Shown in pieces: positions 7,527 to 16,099 of a stretch of DNA of 26,331 nt; positions within the stretch are counted from its first letter, which is position 1; the number at the start of each line of letters is the position of its first letter. The stretch comes from JANRKF01 sp964519595 (GTDB taxonomy: Bacteria; Pseudomonadota; Alphaproteobacteria; Rickettsiales; SXRF01), in assembly GCA_964519595.1 (NCBI GenBank), contig CAZFJN010000029.1:1-26331 (forward strand). Reading direction: 5' to 3'. The notes under the pieces were generated by a model, which saw nothing but the letters and a program-made list of their open reading frames with translations, made no database searches and was not told the DNA's origin. Position numbers and translations under genes: made by a program.

Positions 7527-7573
7527 TGGTAAGTACTAGGTTTTAGGTTCTAGGTTTTAGGTTCTTGGTAAGT
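7527..7573. repeat. 14-bp tandem duplication inside a TGGTAAGT direct repeat, argB-mgtA spacer
   Basis: CTAGGTTTTAGGTT occurs at 7536-7549 and 7550-7563 without a gap. The pair is bracketed by TGGTAAGT at 7527-7534 and 7566-7573. The TAGGTT core occurs four times. No coding potential or terminator hairpin is visible, and I see no convincing promoter in the remaining spacer to 7659. Confidence 0.8.
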
Positions 7574-7659
7574 GGTGGATAGTTGTTTTTTGCTTGCGAT
7601 GCTGGGAAAAATGGTCATAAGAGCAGACTGATCAATAAATAATCCGGAGGTCTTTGGCC

Positions 7660-10302
7660 ATGCCAGGGAATTTGTCTGTTCTTGCTCTTGGTGAATTGGC
7701 GCATTGCTCGCCGCAGGAGGCTCTGGCGCGTCTGGATTCAAATCGAGGTGGTCTTAGCGATCAGCAGGTTGATGAACGGCTGGAGGAATATGGTCTTAAT
7801 GAGGTAACTCATGAAAAGCCGCCAAGCTGGTATTTTCAGCTCTTTCACGCTTTTCTTACGCCTTTTAACGGCGTGTTGTTTGTAGTGATACTGGTTTCCT
7901 TTGTATCAGATGTTTTGTTTGTTTCTTCCGGACATCAATCTTTAAAAACCATTGCCGTGCTTACTACCATGGTGCTGCTTTCCACCTTGCTGCGTTTCTG
8001 GCAGGAATTTCGCTCTGGCAAGGCGGCGGAGGAACTAAAACAGATGGTTCGTTCAACAGCGGCGGTTCTGCGTGAGAAAATGCCGCGTCCAGAGGAAATG
8101 CTGATTTCTCAGCTTGTGCCTGGCGATATTATTTCCTTATCAGCAGGCGATATGATTCCGGCGGATTTAAGAATATTAGCGGCCAAGGATTTGTTTATAA
8201 GTCAGGCATTGCTTACCGGAGAATCAATTCCGGTTGAAAAACACGCTATCTCTTCTGCTGCGGCACATAAAGATTATAAAGCCTCTTCTGACGCGCTGGA
8301 GCTGGAAACGCTGTGTTTTATGGGAACTAATGTGGTAAGCGGCACAGCGGTTGCGGTGGTTATTGCAACTGGCGATTCAACATATTTTGGCGCAATGGCG
8401 CGGCGGATAGTCGGAGCGCGTAATTTAACCGCCTTCGACAAGGGCATTAACAGTGTCAGCTGGTTGCTGATCAGATTTATTATGGTGATGACGCCGCTGG
8501 TGTTTTTAATTAACGGCCTCAGCAAAGGGCAATGGCTTGATGCTCTGTTATTTGCCTTATCAGTAGCAGTAGGGCTTACTCCGGAAATGCTGCCGATGAT
8601 TGTGACGGCGAATCTGGCCAAAGGCGCAGTGATGATGGCAAAGCGCAAAACCATCGTAAAAAGGCTAAACGCCATTCAGAATTTTGGCGCTATGGATATA
8701 TTATGCACTGATAAAACCGGAACGTTGACACAGAATAAAGTTATCTTGGAAAGGCATCTCGATATTCACGGCAACGAGAATAGAAATGTGCTGGAATATG
8801 CCTGGCTTAATAGCTTTCATCAAACTGGCCTTAAGAATCTGCTTGATGTGGCGGTAATGGAATATGGTGAATTACACCGCGTTACTGATTCATTGCGTAA
8901 TTATCAGAAAATTGATGAAATTCCTTTTGATTTTGCGCGGCGGCGAATGTCTGTAGTAGTAAAAGATGACACTGACAATAATCATCTGATGATTTGCAAA
9001 GGCGCGGTTGAAGAGGTTTTAGCGCTTTGTGACACGGTTGATGATGGCGGCTCTTTAGGCACTGGCAATAAAGGCAGCAGCGATCGCAAGCAGATAAAAC
9101 AATTTGCGCGTAATTTAAATCAAGAAGGGCTAAGGGTTCTGGCGGTTGCTTATAAATATCTGCCGCCTGCAGCGCGCACTTATAACGTTGATGATGAACA
9201 GCATATGGTGCTGGCTGGTTTTATCGCCTTTCTTGATCCGCCGAAGGAAACAGCGCGTGAAGCGATTGCGGCGCTTAAAGATCATGGCGTTGGAATTAAA
9301 ATTATAACTGGCGATAATGAGGTAGTAACGCGCAAGATTTGTCATGAAGTAGGGCTGGCGGTGGAAAAAACCGTCTTAGGACGCGAGGTGGAGATCATGT
9401 CAGACGCTGATCTGGCGGATATTTCTGAACATACTACTATATTTGCGAAAATGTCGCCGCTGCAGAAATCACGAGTAATTCGCGCTTTGCAAAGTCGTGG
9501 TCATACGGTCGGCTATCTTGGCGACGGCATTAATGACGCGGCGGCGCTTAAAGACGCTGATGTCGGAATCTCCGTTGATACGGCGGTTGATATCGCCAAA
9601 GAGGCGGCGGATATAATATTGTTGGAAAAAAGCCTGATGGTTCTTGAGCAAGGCGTGGTTGAAGGACGAAAAACATTCGCTAACATCCTTAAATATATCG
9701 CCATGACTTCCAGCTCTAATTTCGGCAATGTTTTCAGCGTTATTATCGCCAGCATCTTTCTGCCCTTTCTTCCGATGCTTCCTATTCAACTGCTGATTCA
9801 GAATCTGCTGTATAATATTTCACAAATTTCGATTCCCTGGGATAATGTTGATGCTGAATATCTTAAAAAACCGCGCAAATGGAATGCTTCCGGATTGGCG
9901 CGATTCATGCTGCATATAGGGCCAGTAAGTTCGTTGTTTGATATTATAACATTCGCAGTTTTGTGGACAATATTTGCCGCGAATACGCCGCAAATGCAGT
10001 CTTTATTTCAAACCGGATGGTTTGTAGTTGGCTTGCTTACTCAGGCGCTGATTGTGCATATGATAAGAACTCCGGAAATTCCTTTTGTGCAAAGCCGCGC
10101 CTCGTTGCCAGTAATAGCGCTGACTATCGTGGTGATGATGGTAGGAATTTATATACCTTTTTCAGCAGTAAGCGGCTATGTCGGAATGACGAAGCTACCG
10201 TGGGAATTTTTTATCTGGCTGGCAGTTATATTATCAGGATATTGCCTTACCACGCAGCTTGTAAAAAAGCTTTATATAAAACGCTTCGGACAATGGCTTT
10301 GA
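7660..10302 (+). CDS. mgtA: magnesium-translocating P-type ATPase (MgtA/MgtB family)
   Basis: This P-type ATPase is predicted to import Mg2+ across the inner membrane at the cost of ATP. The 880-residue product has the actuator TGES loop (186-189), the phosphorylated aspartate in CTDKTGTLTQNK (D351), TGDN, and the hinge GDGINDAAALK (starting at 621). The MgtA-type segment PEMLPMIVTANLAKGA, followed by RLNAIQNFGAMDILC, separates it from Ca2+ or heavy-metal pumps. Ten membrane segments are expected. The ATG at 7660 is preferred over an in-frame TTG at 7654, because CCGGAGG ends nine bases before the ATG and only three before the TTG. It is convergent with virD4, with four hairpins between them. 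Many bacteria induce this pump under low Mg2+, but no Mg2+-sensing leader is visible here. Confidence 0.94.
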   Translation: MPGNLSVLALGELAHCSPQEALARLDSNRGGLSDQQVDERLEEYGLNEVTHEKPPSWYFQLFHAFLTPFNGVLFVVILVSFVSDVLFVSSGHQSLKTIAVLTTMVLLSTLLRFWQEFRSGKAAEELKQMVRSTAAVLREKMPRPEEMLISQLVPGDIISLSAGDMIPADLRILAAKDLFISQALLTGESIPVEKHAISSAAAHKDYKASSDALELETLCFMGTNVVSGTAVAVVIATGDSTYFGAMARRIVGARNLTAFDKGINSVSWLLIRFIMVMTPLVFLINGLSKGQWLDALLFALSVAVGLTPEMLPMIVTANLAKGAVMMAKRKTIVKRLNAIQNFGAMDILCTDKTGTLTQNKVILERHLDIHGNENRNVLEYAWLNSFHQTGLKNLLDVAVMEYGELHRVTDSLRNYQKIDEIPFDFARRRMSVVVKDDTDNNHLMICKGAVEEVLALCDTVDDGGSLGTGNKGSSDRKQIKQFARNLNQEGLRVLAVAYKYLPPAARTYNVDDEQHMVLAGFIAFLDPPKETAREAIAALKDHGVGIKIITGDNEVVTRKICHEVGLAVEKTVLGREVEIMSDADLADISEHTTIFAKMSPLQKSRVIRALQSRGHTVGYLGDGINDAAALKDADVGISVDTAVDIAKEAADIILLEKSLMVLEQGVVEGRKTFANILKYIAMTSSSNFGNVFSVIIASIFLPFLPMLPIQLLIQNLLYNISQISIPWDNVDAEYLKKPRKWNASGLARFMLHIGPVSSLFDIITFAVLWTIFAANTPQMQSLFQTGWFVVGLLTQALIVHMIRTPEIPFVQSRASLPVIALTIVVMMVGIYIPFSAVSGYVGMTKLPWEFFIWLAVILSGYCLTTQLVKKLYIKRFGQWL

Positions 10303-10343
10303 TATATTTCTAATCACCAGCGATGATTGTTATTATACTGTTT

Positions 10344-10423
10344 CGCAATCTATTGCGTAGCAATAGATTGCGAGTCTCGCCCGCTACGCGGCGGGAAACC
10401 GGTGCTTTCGGCACACGGTTTCC
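10344..10423. repeat. three adjacent palindromes downstream of mgtA
   Basis: CGCAATCTATTGC (10344-10356) pairs perfectly with its complement (10360-10372) across a GTA loop. CCGC (10381-10384) pairs with GCGG (10388-10391) across a TAC loop. GGAAACCGGTGC (10394-10405) pairs with 10411-10423 around TTTCG with one bulged A. None has a T-run. They share short loops and end-of-gene location with the clusters at 2046-2136 and 22210-22283. Confidence 0.8.
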
Positions 10424-10470
10424 ATACCAATTCTACTTCATAGAAGTAGAATTGGTATTACTATTTTTTT
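10424..10470 (+). terminator. 16-bp hairpin plus T-run, terminator between mgtA and virD4
   Basis: ATACCAATTCTACTTC (10424-10439) pairs perfectly with 10443-10458 across an ATA loop. Read on the plus strand it is followed, after five bases, by seven T (10464-10470), suiting an intrinsic terminator for mgtA. The T-run is also the end of the virD4 coding sequence on the other strand (the Lys-Lys codons). The same stem starts three bases after the virD4 stop, so it could also stabilise the vir transcript end, though no T-run follows in that direction. Confidence 0.65.
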
Positions 10471-12284
10471 GTGGTGGTTTTGCTGTTTGCTGCTTCAGGT
10501 TGCGCGGCGGCTTTCTTTTTACGCGGATCATATGGTTCCTGCTGCGGTACTGGCAGGCGCGGCAACAGTCTTTTTTTGAAGAATTTATCCTGATAGTAAA
10601 AGATTTTTTTAGTGCGAATTGGCGCGAATGATTCAATCAATATTATCTGCTCATCTCTTGGCAGAGTGATTACTTCCTGAGGAAGAAGCAGTGCGCGTTG
10701 TACTTCTGAAGTATTGATTGTCCGCGCCGCTGGATTCATATCAAAAAATTGTGGCTTATTATGCGATTTCTGCATTGCGGTTTTATTGCCGATAAGCTGC
10801 GAGATAAGATTTGCGGTTTCCACGTTATTCGCGGCGAAAGTGATACGATAATAGCTGTTGGAAAGAAAGCTGTTCATGCCGGCTTCTTCGTAAATTCCTT
10901 TCAGCTGCTGAGTATCCTGCACGATCAGAAACAGCTTAACGCGATAACCACGGAAATAAGCAATTCCCACTTGAAATTGCGGCATTTCGCCAAGGCTTGG
11001 AAATTCGTCCATCATGAACAATACGCCATAAGGTTCATCTTTACGCGGCATATGTCTGGTCATGAAATCAGTCGCCTGCTGGTAAAATACTTTCAGCAGC
11101 GGCTCGAGGCGTTTCAAGTTGTCAGGAGTAACGCCGCAGAATACGCTCATCTTTTTCTTTTTAAGCAGTTGCATGTCAAAATCCGAGCGAGCAGTTGTTG
11201 CGTCAATCAATGGATTTGCCCACAATTCAAGGCCGGAATTGAGTGTTGAAATCACGCCGGAGCGTTCTTTATCTGCCTTCTGCAGAAAGGCGGCGATGTT
11301 CATGTAAGCAACCGGATGAATGCGTTTTCCGATAGTATCAAGCACTACGGCCAAATTATAAACCACATCATCAGAGCGCATGGTTCGCACCACTTCGCCG
11401 AAGCTGTTGACCTTTTCCGGCACGGCAATAAGGTATAGAATAACGCCAAGCATCAGCGAGCGCGCTTCATTTTGCCAGAATTCCTGCTCCGGCAGAATGA
11501 GATTACATATTTTCTGCACATCATCAACCATCTGGCCGGGTTTTTCGGAAATCCAGTCGAGAGGGTTGTAACAATGAGAAATTCCGTCCGGATCAGCCGG
11601 ATTCCACAGATAAACTTCCTGGCCTATAGAGGCGCGATAACCGCTGCATAATTCATGGTTTTCCATTTTTATATCATGGCAAACTACTGAATCCTGCCAG
11701 AACAGCAGATTAGGAATCACAAATCCAACGCCTTTTCCTGAGCCGGTAGGAGCAAAGAGCAGAACATGCTGGAAATCATCAGCGATTAAATAGCCTTTTT
11801 TGGTTTGGCCGAGCAGTAAGCCTTTTTTAGCGCGCAGTTTGGCGCGTTTTATTTCTGATTCAGTAGCCCAGTGCGCGTCACCATGAACCATTTCGCTGAG
11901 TTTAAAAGGGCGAAAATCCAGCAAAGGAGCGCGAATTAAATAGAGAAAGATCATGCCAACCAGAAAACCAACCGCAGGCGGCATTATATAATCAAGCGTT
12001 GCCTGCTGAAGCTGCGCCATATATTCCGGCGGAAAATCGCCTGTATAGCTTAAATAATATTTGAAATATTCCAGCCAGTAATTAGCGTAATAAACATATT
12101 GCTGTAAAATGAGGTCAAGATGATGAATATTATAAAAAAGCGCCTCGCCAAAATAAGGCCATAAAACCACACAAATTCCGGCATAAACCGGCATGGAAAT
12201 AATCAAAATTACCAGCAGTGAAATAAACACATGGTTGGCAAATTGCCGTTTCATGTTGCTGGCTTTAGTAGGATTAAGTGCCAT
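10461..12284 (-). CDS. virD4: type IV secretion coupling protein VirD4 (TraG/TraD family)
   Basis: VirD4 is the inner-membrane ATPase that brings substrates to the type IV secretion channel. The 607-residue protein has two N-terminal membrane segments (about 18-45 and 100-120). These are followed by the nucleotide-binding domain with Walker A in FAPTGSGKGVGFVIPNLL (178-185), the VVCHDIKMEN strand, Walker B in LFMMDEFPSLGEM (near 422), and FLIVQDTQQLKGIY. All catalytic motifs are intact. The C terminus is Lys/Ala/Gln-rich and probably disordered. It is the last gene of the vir operon, 155 bp after virB11. That spacer is AT-rich, holds a 16-bp tandem duplication and may carry its own promoter. 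No relaxase gene is nearby, which argues for protein rather than DNA substrates. Confidence 0.95.
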   Translation of the reverse strand: MALNPTKASNMKRQFANHVFISLLVILIISMPVYAGICVVLWPYFGEALFYNIHHLDLILQQYVYYANYWLEYFKYYLSYTGDFPPEYMAQLQQATLDYIMPPAVGFLVGMIFLYLIRAPLLDFRPFKLSEMVHGDAHWATESEIKRAKLRAKKGLLLGQTKKGYLIADDFQHVLLFAPTGSGKGVGFVIPNLLFWQDSVVCHDIKMENHELCSGYRASIGQEVYLWNPADPDGISHCYNPLDWISEKPGQMVDDVQKICNLILPEQEFWQNEARSLMLGVILYLIAVPEKVNSFGEVVRTMRSDDVVYNLAVVLDTIGKRIHPVAYMNIAAFLQKADKERSGVISTLNSGLELWANPLIDATTARSDFDMQLLKKKKMSVFCGVTPDNLKRLEPLLKVFYQQATDFMTRHMPRKDEPYGVLFMMDEFPSLGEMPQFQVGIAYFRGYRVKLFLIVQDTQQLKGIYEEAGMNSFLSNSYYRITFAANNVETANLISQLIGNKTAMQKSHNKPQFFDMNPAARTINTSEVQRALLLPQEVITLPRDEQIILIESFAPIRTKKIFYYQDKFFKKRLLPRLPVPQQEPYDPRKKKAAAQPEAANSKTTTKK

Positions 12285-12403
12285 AGTTAAAAATCTTGAT
12301 TATAAATATGTAGCTATATCACTATATTTCACGCTAATTGGCTGTGCAGAAGCTATTTAATAGCATCCTGTGAATTCTAGTGAATATAGTTTAACTGTAA
12401 AAA

Positions 12404-12435
12404 TAGTCTAAATGTATAATAGTCTAAATGTATAA
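12404..12435. repeat. 16-bp perfect tandem duplication between virB11 and virD4
   Basis: TAGTCTAAATGTATAA occurs at 12404-12419 and 12420-12435, ending a few bases downstream of the virB11 stop codon. It lies in the only sizeable gap (155 bp) in the distal half of the vir operon. Confidence 0.9.
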
Positions 12436-12439
12436 TAGA

Positions 12440-13420
12440 TTACTGCGCTTCTTTAAAGTATATTTCTGATACATAACGCATTCCGCGTTCGCCGCGTTTT
12501 AGCTGGATTATTACATTAATTACGTTTTCTATATAATGTTTAATCTGCTCTCTGGTTATTCCCAGTCCGGCTTGCATTATCATTAATATAAGCTGCTCTA
12601 TGGCCAGAGCCGGCGTGTCAGCGTGAAGAGTTGAGATTGAACCAGGATGTCCAGTATTTACCGCGCGCATGAAGGAAAACGCTTCTTTGCCGCGCAACTC
12701 GCCAAGCATCAGGCGATCAGGGCGCAGACGAAGGCTTGCTTCGATAAGGTCTTGCATGGAAATCTGCGCTCTGCCTTGTCCGCCTTTTGAAGCGATAAGA
12801 TGTACGCGATTTGGTAAATGCGGAATTATCAGCTCTCTGGCATCTTCACAAGTTACAATTCTTTCCGTAGCAGGAATTACTTTTAAAGCGGCATTGAAGA
12901 AGGTTGTTTTTCCGGTTGAAGTTCCGCCGCTGATGATGATGTTTTTCTTGTTAAGAATTGCCTGTGTTATAAATGATTTAACATCTCCTGAATCAAGCAG
13001 AGCGCGCAGTTTTTTATCAATAATATTATCCTGCTTGCGAACGGCGGTATTCTGGAAAGCGCCGATTGCCTCATATTGATCAAGATCAAGATTTACCACA
13101 GTTTGCTTGCGGATTGAAATCGCTATTGTTGATGATTCACAAGCCGGAGGAAAGACAATCTGAATACGATAACCTTCCGGCAAAGTGGCACTAAGCAGAG
13201 GCGTTTCCTCGCTTATTTTCTGCTCACTTGATTGCGCGACCAGCCTTGATAGAGATTTCAGATGATTAATATCAAGTTCCAAAACATCATGTCTTGTCAT
13301 TTCTCCGGCAATTTCAATCCAGATTTCTTTTGGCTGATTGATTGAAATCTCGCTTACTTTTGGATCATCGAGATATTTTCTAAGCGGCGCGAGATATGTT
13401 TCCAGTGCGGTCAGGCTCAT
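12440..13420 (-). CDS. virB11: type IV secretion ATPase VirB11
   Basis: VirB11 is the hexameric cytoplasmic ATPase that, with VirB4 and VirD4, powers substrate transfer and pilus assembly. The 326-residue protein is the standard family length. It has Walker A in SGGTSTGKTTFFNA (near residue 160), the Asp box CEDARELIIP, Walker B in RPDRLMLGELRGKEAF, and the His box GHPGSISTLHAD. All key residues appear intact. Its ATG overlaps the virB10 TGA by four bases (ATGA), indicating translational coupling. Confidence 0.97.
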   Translation of the reverse strand: MSLTALETYLAPLRKYLDDPKVSEISINQPKEIWIEIAGEMTRHDVLELDINHLKSLSRLVAQSSEQKISEETPLLSATLPEGYRIQIVFPPACESSTIAISIRKQTVVNLDLDQYEAIGAFQNTAVRKQDNIIDKKLRALLDSGDVKSFITQAILNKKNIIISGGTSTGKTTFFNAALKVIPATERIVTCEDARELIIPHLPNRVHLIASKGGQGRAQISMQDLIEASLRLRPDRLMLGELRGKEAFSFMRAVNTGHPGSISTLHADTPALAIEQLILMIMQAGLGITREQIKHYIENVINVIIQLKRGERGMRYVSEIYFKEAQ

Positions 13421-14895
13421 GGTAAAAACATGCTCCCTGATGATTCCTGCGGCGGCATCACCAGATCGCGGTTAACAAATACGCTGATCAACGTACCTTG
13501 ATCAACTGTTATAGTTGGTCGTGCATCAAGCGCATTGCCGATTACTTGCGTAGACACATTTCCTATGGCTTTTGCCGCTTCGGCAGCGGCAGCAGCTCCT
13601 GCTGATCCGGTTGTGGTGGTACTTCCGTCTGTGTTAGTTGTAGTGGTGGTTCTTTGATCAATATTTTTATCAGCTATAATTCCTACGCCAAGCGAGATCA
13701 TGCTGGTTAACAAAGCGGCGCTGAAAGATTCCGCGTATTTATTATCGACAAGCCCTTCAACTCCTGATTTGCCAAGCGAATCAATGGCCGGAGAATCAAT
13801 CATTATATCAAATCCGGCTGGAGTTATAAGCCTTGTCCAGATTATCATAACGCGTCTTTGACCATGGAAAATTCCCGTGTTGTAAGTGCCAATTAAACGC
13901 GAGCCTTTTGGAATAAGAACATTTCTTCCCGCTTCAGCGTAAGTATCGCGGCTTACTACAGCGCGTAATGTTCCAGGCAGATCAGTATTAATCGCAGTTT
14001 CCAAAACGGCGTTGATTATTTTTCCCTGCGCGATCAGATAATTCAGATTCGATAATCTGGTTGCAGTTGCGGTTTCCGCTGCGGAAGCATTAATCACATT
14101 ATTGGCAAAAGCTGTATTAGGATCGTTAAGCGCCAGCTCCTGACTTGCTGCCTGACGATTAGGATCTATAGTTCCGGCAGTGCCTCCGCCATTTACCAGC
14201 AGCATTCCTGAGCGCATACGTTCTGCAGCGCGTTTGTCGAGGCCTTTATTTACTGTCGGCGCAATAGCCTTGATTTCCGGCGGTGGAAGTGGCGCCGGAG
14301 GTTTAGGCGGAAGTGGAGCAGCAGCGACAGGAGGCGCTTTTACTTGCCCAGGCGGTTGTTTTGGCGGCGGTGGAGGAGCTGGCGGCGCTGGCGGTGGTGG
14401 CGGCGGCGGAGGTGCAGGCGGCGCGCTTGGCAGAGAAGGAGTTGGCGGACTTATAGTTGCTGGCGGAGTTGTTGCCGGCTGCACGGGAAGCTCGCCGGAC
14501 GGTTTTACTGGCGCAGTTGCGCTGGCATTGCTTGGCGGTGGCGGCGGCGGACTATCGGAAAAAAGATACCATATTATTACGATTGTGCCGAGTATCAAGG
14601 CAACGCCAAAGGCAATAGCGCGTCCTGAGCTGTGACCAAGGGCTGAACCTTTGCGGCCTAACATTTCCTCATCAGGATCAAGAGGAGCTTCATTTTCTAT
14701 AAAATCAGCAGCGCCTTTTTCTGAAGAATAAGAACTGGCTTCATTATCTGAATCTGTCGGCTTAGCTTTAGAATCAGAATTGTCAGTTGAATTGCCAGCT
14801 GATTCTTTTTCTGTTTCATCGGAAGCATCATCATTCAGAGAAGAAATATCTTCTCTGTTGTTATCATCGTCATCATCATTTTTGTCGTTGCTCAT
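13417..14895 (-). CDS. virB10: type IV secretion core protein VirB10 (TrbI family)
   Basis: VirB10 spans both membranes and senses ATP use by the inner-membrane ATPases. In 492 residues it has an acidic, Asp/Ser-rich cytoplasmic N terminus (1-85), one transmembrane helix (about 91-112, FGVALILGTIVIIWYLF), a long proline-rich periplasmic stretch (about 115-210), and the C-terminal TrbI domain. The TrbI domain has RAVVSRDTYAEAGRNVLIPKGSRLIG, GRVMIIWTRLITP-like segments, and the end motif VFVNRDLVMP. The Pro-rich segment produces a Gly-rich shadow frame on the other strand. It overlaps virB11 by four bases and follows virB9 after a 96-bp spacer that contains two tandem duplications. Confidence 0.96.
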   Translation of the reverse strand: MSNDKNDDDDDNNREDISSLNDDASDETEKESAGNSTDNSDSKAKPTDSDNEASSYSSEKGAADFIENEAPLDPDEEMLGRKGSALGHSSGRAIAFGVALILGTIVIIWYLFSDSPPPPPPSNASATAPVKPSGELPVQPATTPPATISPPTPSLPSAPPAPPPPPPPPAPPAPPPPPKQPPGQVKAPPVAAAPLPPKPPAPLPPPEIKAIAPTVNKGLDKRAAERMRSGMLLVNGGGTAGTIDPNRQAASQELALNDPNTAFANNVINASAAETATATRLSNLNYLIAQGKIINAVLETAINTDLPGTLRAVVSRDTYAEAGRNVLIPKGSRLIGTYNTGIFHGQRRVMIIWTRLITPAGFDIMIDSPAIDSLGKSGVEGLVDNKYAESFSAALLTSMISLGVGIIADKNIDQRTTTTTNTDGSTTTTGSAGAAAAAEAAKAIGNVSTQVIGNALDARPTITVDQGTLISVFVNRDLVMPPQESSGSMFLP

Positions 14896-14900
14896 GTCAG

Positions 14901-14975
14901 ATATTTTTACTTTATATTTTTACTTTATATTTTTTCTATATTTTATCAGCAGATATTCTCAGAAGATATTCTCAG
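14901..14975. repeat. two 13-bp-period tandem duplications in the virB9-virB10 spacer
   Basis: ATATTTTTACTTT is repeated at 14901-14913 and 14914-14926, with a partial third copy. Separately, AGATATTCTCAG occurs at 14951-14962 and 14964-14975, a 13-base period. Both lie in the 96-bp gap, leaving no room for a virB7 gene. Confidence 0.85.
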
Positions 14976-14991
14976 CAGTGGACGATTACAT

Positions 14992-16044
14992 TCAGAATTG
15001 CTCATTATAGACGGTTATTTCTCCAGATGGCGCAGATAAGGTAAAGCGGCGCACTACAGTGCGAATAAGCATCTTATTGCCATTTACCGAATGAGTAGCA
15101 ACTGATTGTCCGCCGCCGCTTCCGGACAGCATTGGCAGCGGAGTTGGCGATGGCATGTTTTTATACAGAACATAAGTATATTTTCCGTCATCATATACTT
15201 CTGCCGGAGCAATATCATCAGCGCCGCTATAGCTGTAATTGCGATTGATACCTTTGACACGCTGTGTATCAAGAGTTGGAATCTGCACAGTTTTAGTAAC
15301 CGGAGCTGTTTCAAGAGGAGCTGTTTCTTCACGCTCGGCACGGTCATTTTCTTTTTTGGCAACTTCTTTTTCAGCAGATTCTTTTTCAGCAGATTCTTTT
15401 GCGGCTGCTTCTTTTATTGCCGCTTCTTTTTCTTCAGCATCTTTCATTACAACTTTGTCAGGAATATTAAGCTTAACCGGAAGCGGCGGCTGATTATCAT
15501 CATAAACTTCTTTTATTGCTTGAATTTGCGCTGACTGGGAAGTGCTATCATCATAAAATTGTTCGCTACTGACATTCCTGCCAGGATAGCGGAACTGCAC
15601 AACATAAAGATTGCCGCTTTTATCTGCCGCCACTGATTCAATATCAAAATTATATTCGCGTAAGTTGGTTATTACAGTCATGTTAGTTGCCAGATTATCG
15701 TCCATTGGACGCAGGAAAATGCGGTTTCCGGAAGGCACAATCTGCCACATGCTGCGATCGCCTACTGACACGGTTTTTATTATTTCCGAGGCAGAAAAAA
15801 CAATGCTGGTTTGATAACCGTATTTAGTAGGAATTTTATAAACATCATTTGCGCTATAAGTTAGCAGCTTAATGCGCGAATCAACTGGAATATCTTCGGA
15901 TTTTTTTGCCACGGCGATTGTCGAAAAACCAAGCGACAGCACGAAAATAAGGCTCGCAGCACAGCTTATAGAGATGCAAACGGAACGAAACATCACCAGA
16001 TATCTGCTTAATTTTAATTTTGTAAACTGTTTCATTTTTTGCAA
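14992..16044 (-). CDS. virB9: type IV secretion core protein VirB9 (CagX family)
   Basis: VirB9 forms the outer-membrane-side ring of the secretion core with VirB10. The 350-residue product has an N-terminal signal sequence (hydrophobic 21-45, likely cut after FSTIAVA), the N-terminal domain with DVYKIPTKYGYQTSIVF, IFLRPMDDNLATNMTVITN and YVVQFRYP, and the C-terminal domain with NRNYSYSGADDIAPAEVYDDGKYTYVLY. Between them (about 200-250) is a highly charged linker of five-residue repeats such as KESAE, encoded by 15-bp DNA repeats near 15365-15441. It is longer than typical VirB9 because of this insert. No lipoprotein gene (virB7) lies in the 55-bp gap to virB8. Confidence 0.94.
   Translation of the reverse strand: MQKMKQFTKLKLSRYLVMFRSVCISISCAASLIFVLSLGFSTIAVAKKSEDIPVDSRIKLLTYSANDVYKIPTKYGYQTSIVFSASEIIKTVSVGDRSMWQIVPSGNRIFLRPMDDNLATNMTVITNLREYNFDIESVAADKSGNLYVVQFRYPGRNVSSEQFYDDSTSQSAQIQAIKEVYDDNQPPLPVKLNIPDKVVMKDAEEKEAAIKEAAAKESAEKESAEKEVAKKENDRAEREETAPLETAPVTKTVQIPTLDTQRVKGINRNYSYSGADDIAPAEVYDDGKYTYVLYKNMPSPTPLPMLSGSGGGQSVATHSVNGNKMLIRTVVRRFTLSAPSGEITVYNEQF
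15365..15441. repeat. 15-bp in-frame repeats in virB9
   Basis: About five units related to TCTTTTTCAGCAGAT (two identical, three diverged) lie within virB9 and encode the Lys/Glu/Ala/Ser linker. The period keeps the frame. It shows that the duplication process seen between genes also extends coding linkers. Confidence 0.75.
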
Positions 16045-16099
16045 CTATTTTTCCGGCAATTTTATGTTGTTATTTTTCTTTTTATTTTTCTTTTTATTC

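Noticed and set aside
7654..7659. TTG start for mgtA
   Set aside because: It is only three bases after GGAGG; the ATG at 7660 has correct spacing.
9963..10313. 116-codon frame at the end of mgtA
   Set aside because: It overlaps mgtA membrane segments in another frame and has no recognisable product.
10323..10631. 102-codon frame running through the mgtA-virD4 palindromes
   Set aside because: It is composed of hairpin sequence plus the complement of the virD4 C terminus and has no family features.
14180..14635. Gly-rich 151-codon frame opposite virB10
   Set aside because: The Gly runs are the complement of the VirB10 proline codons; there is no independent start signal.
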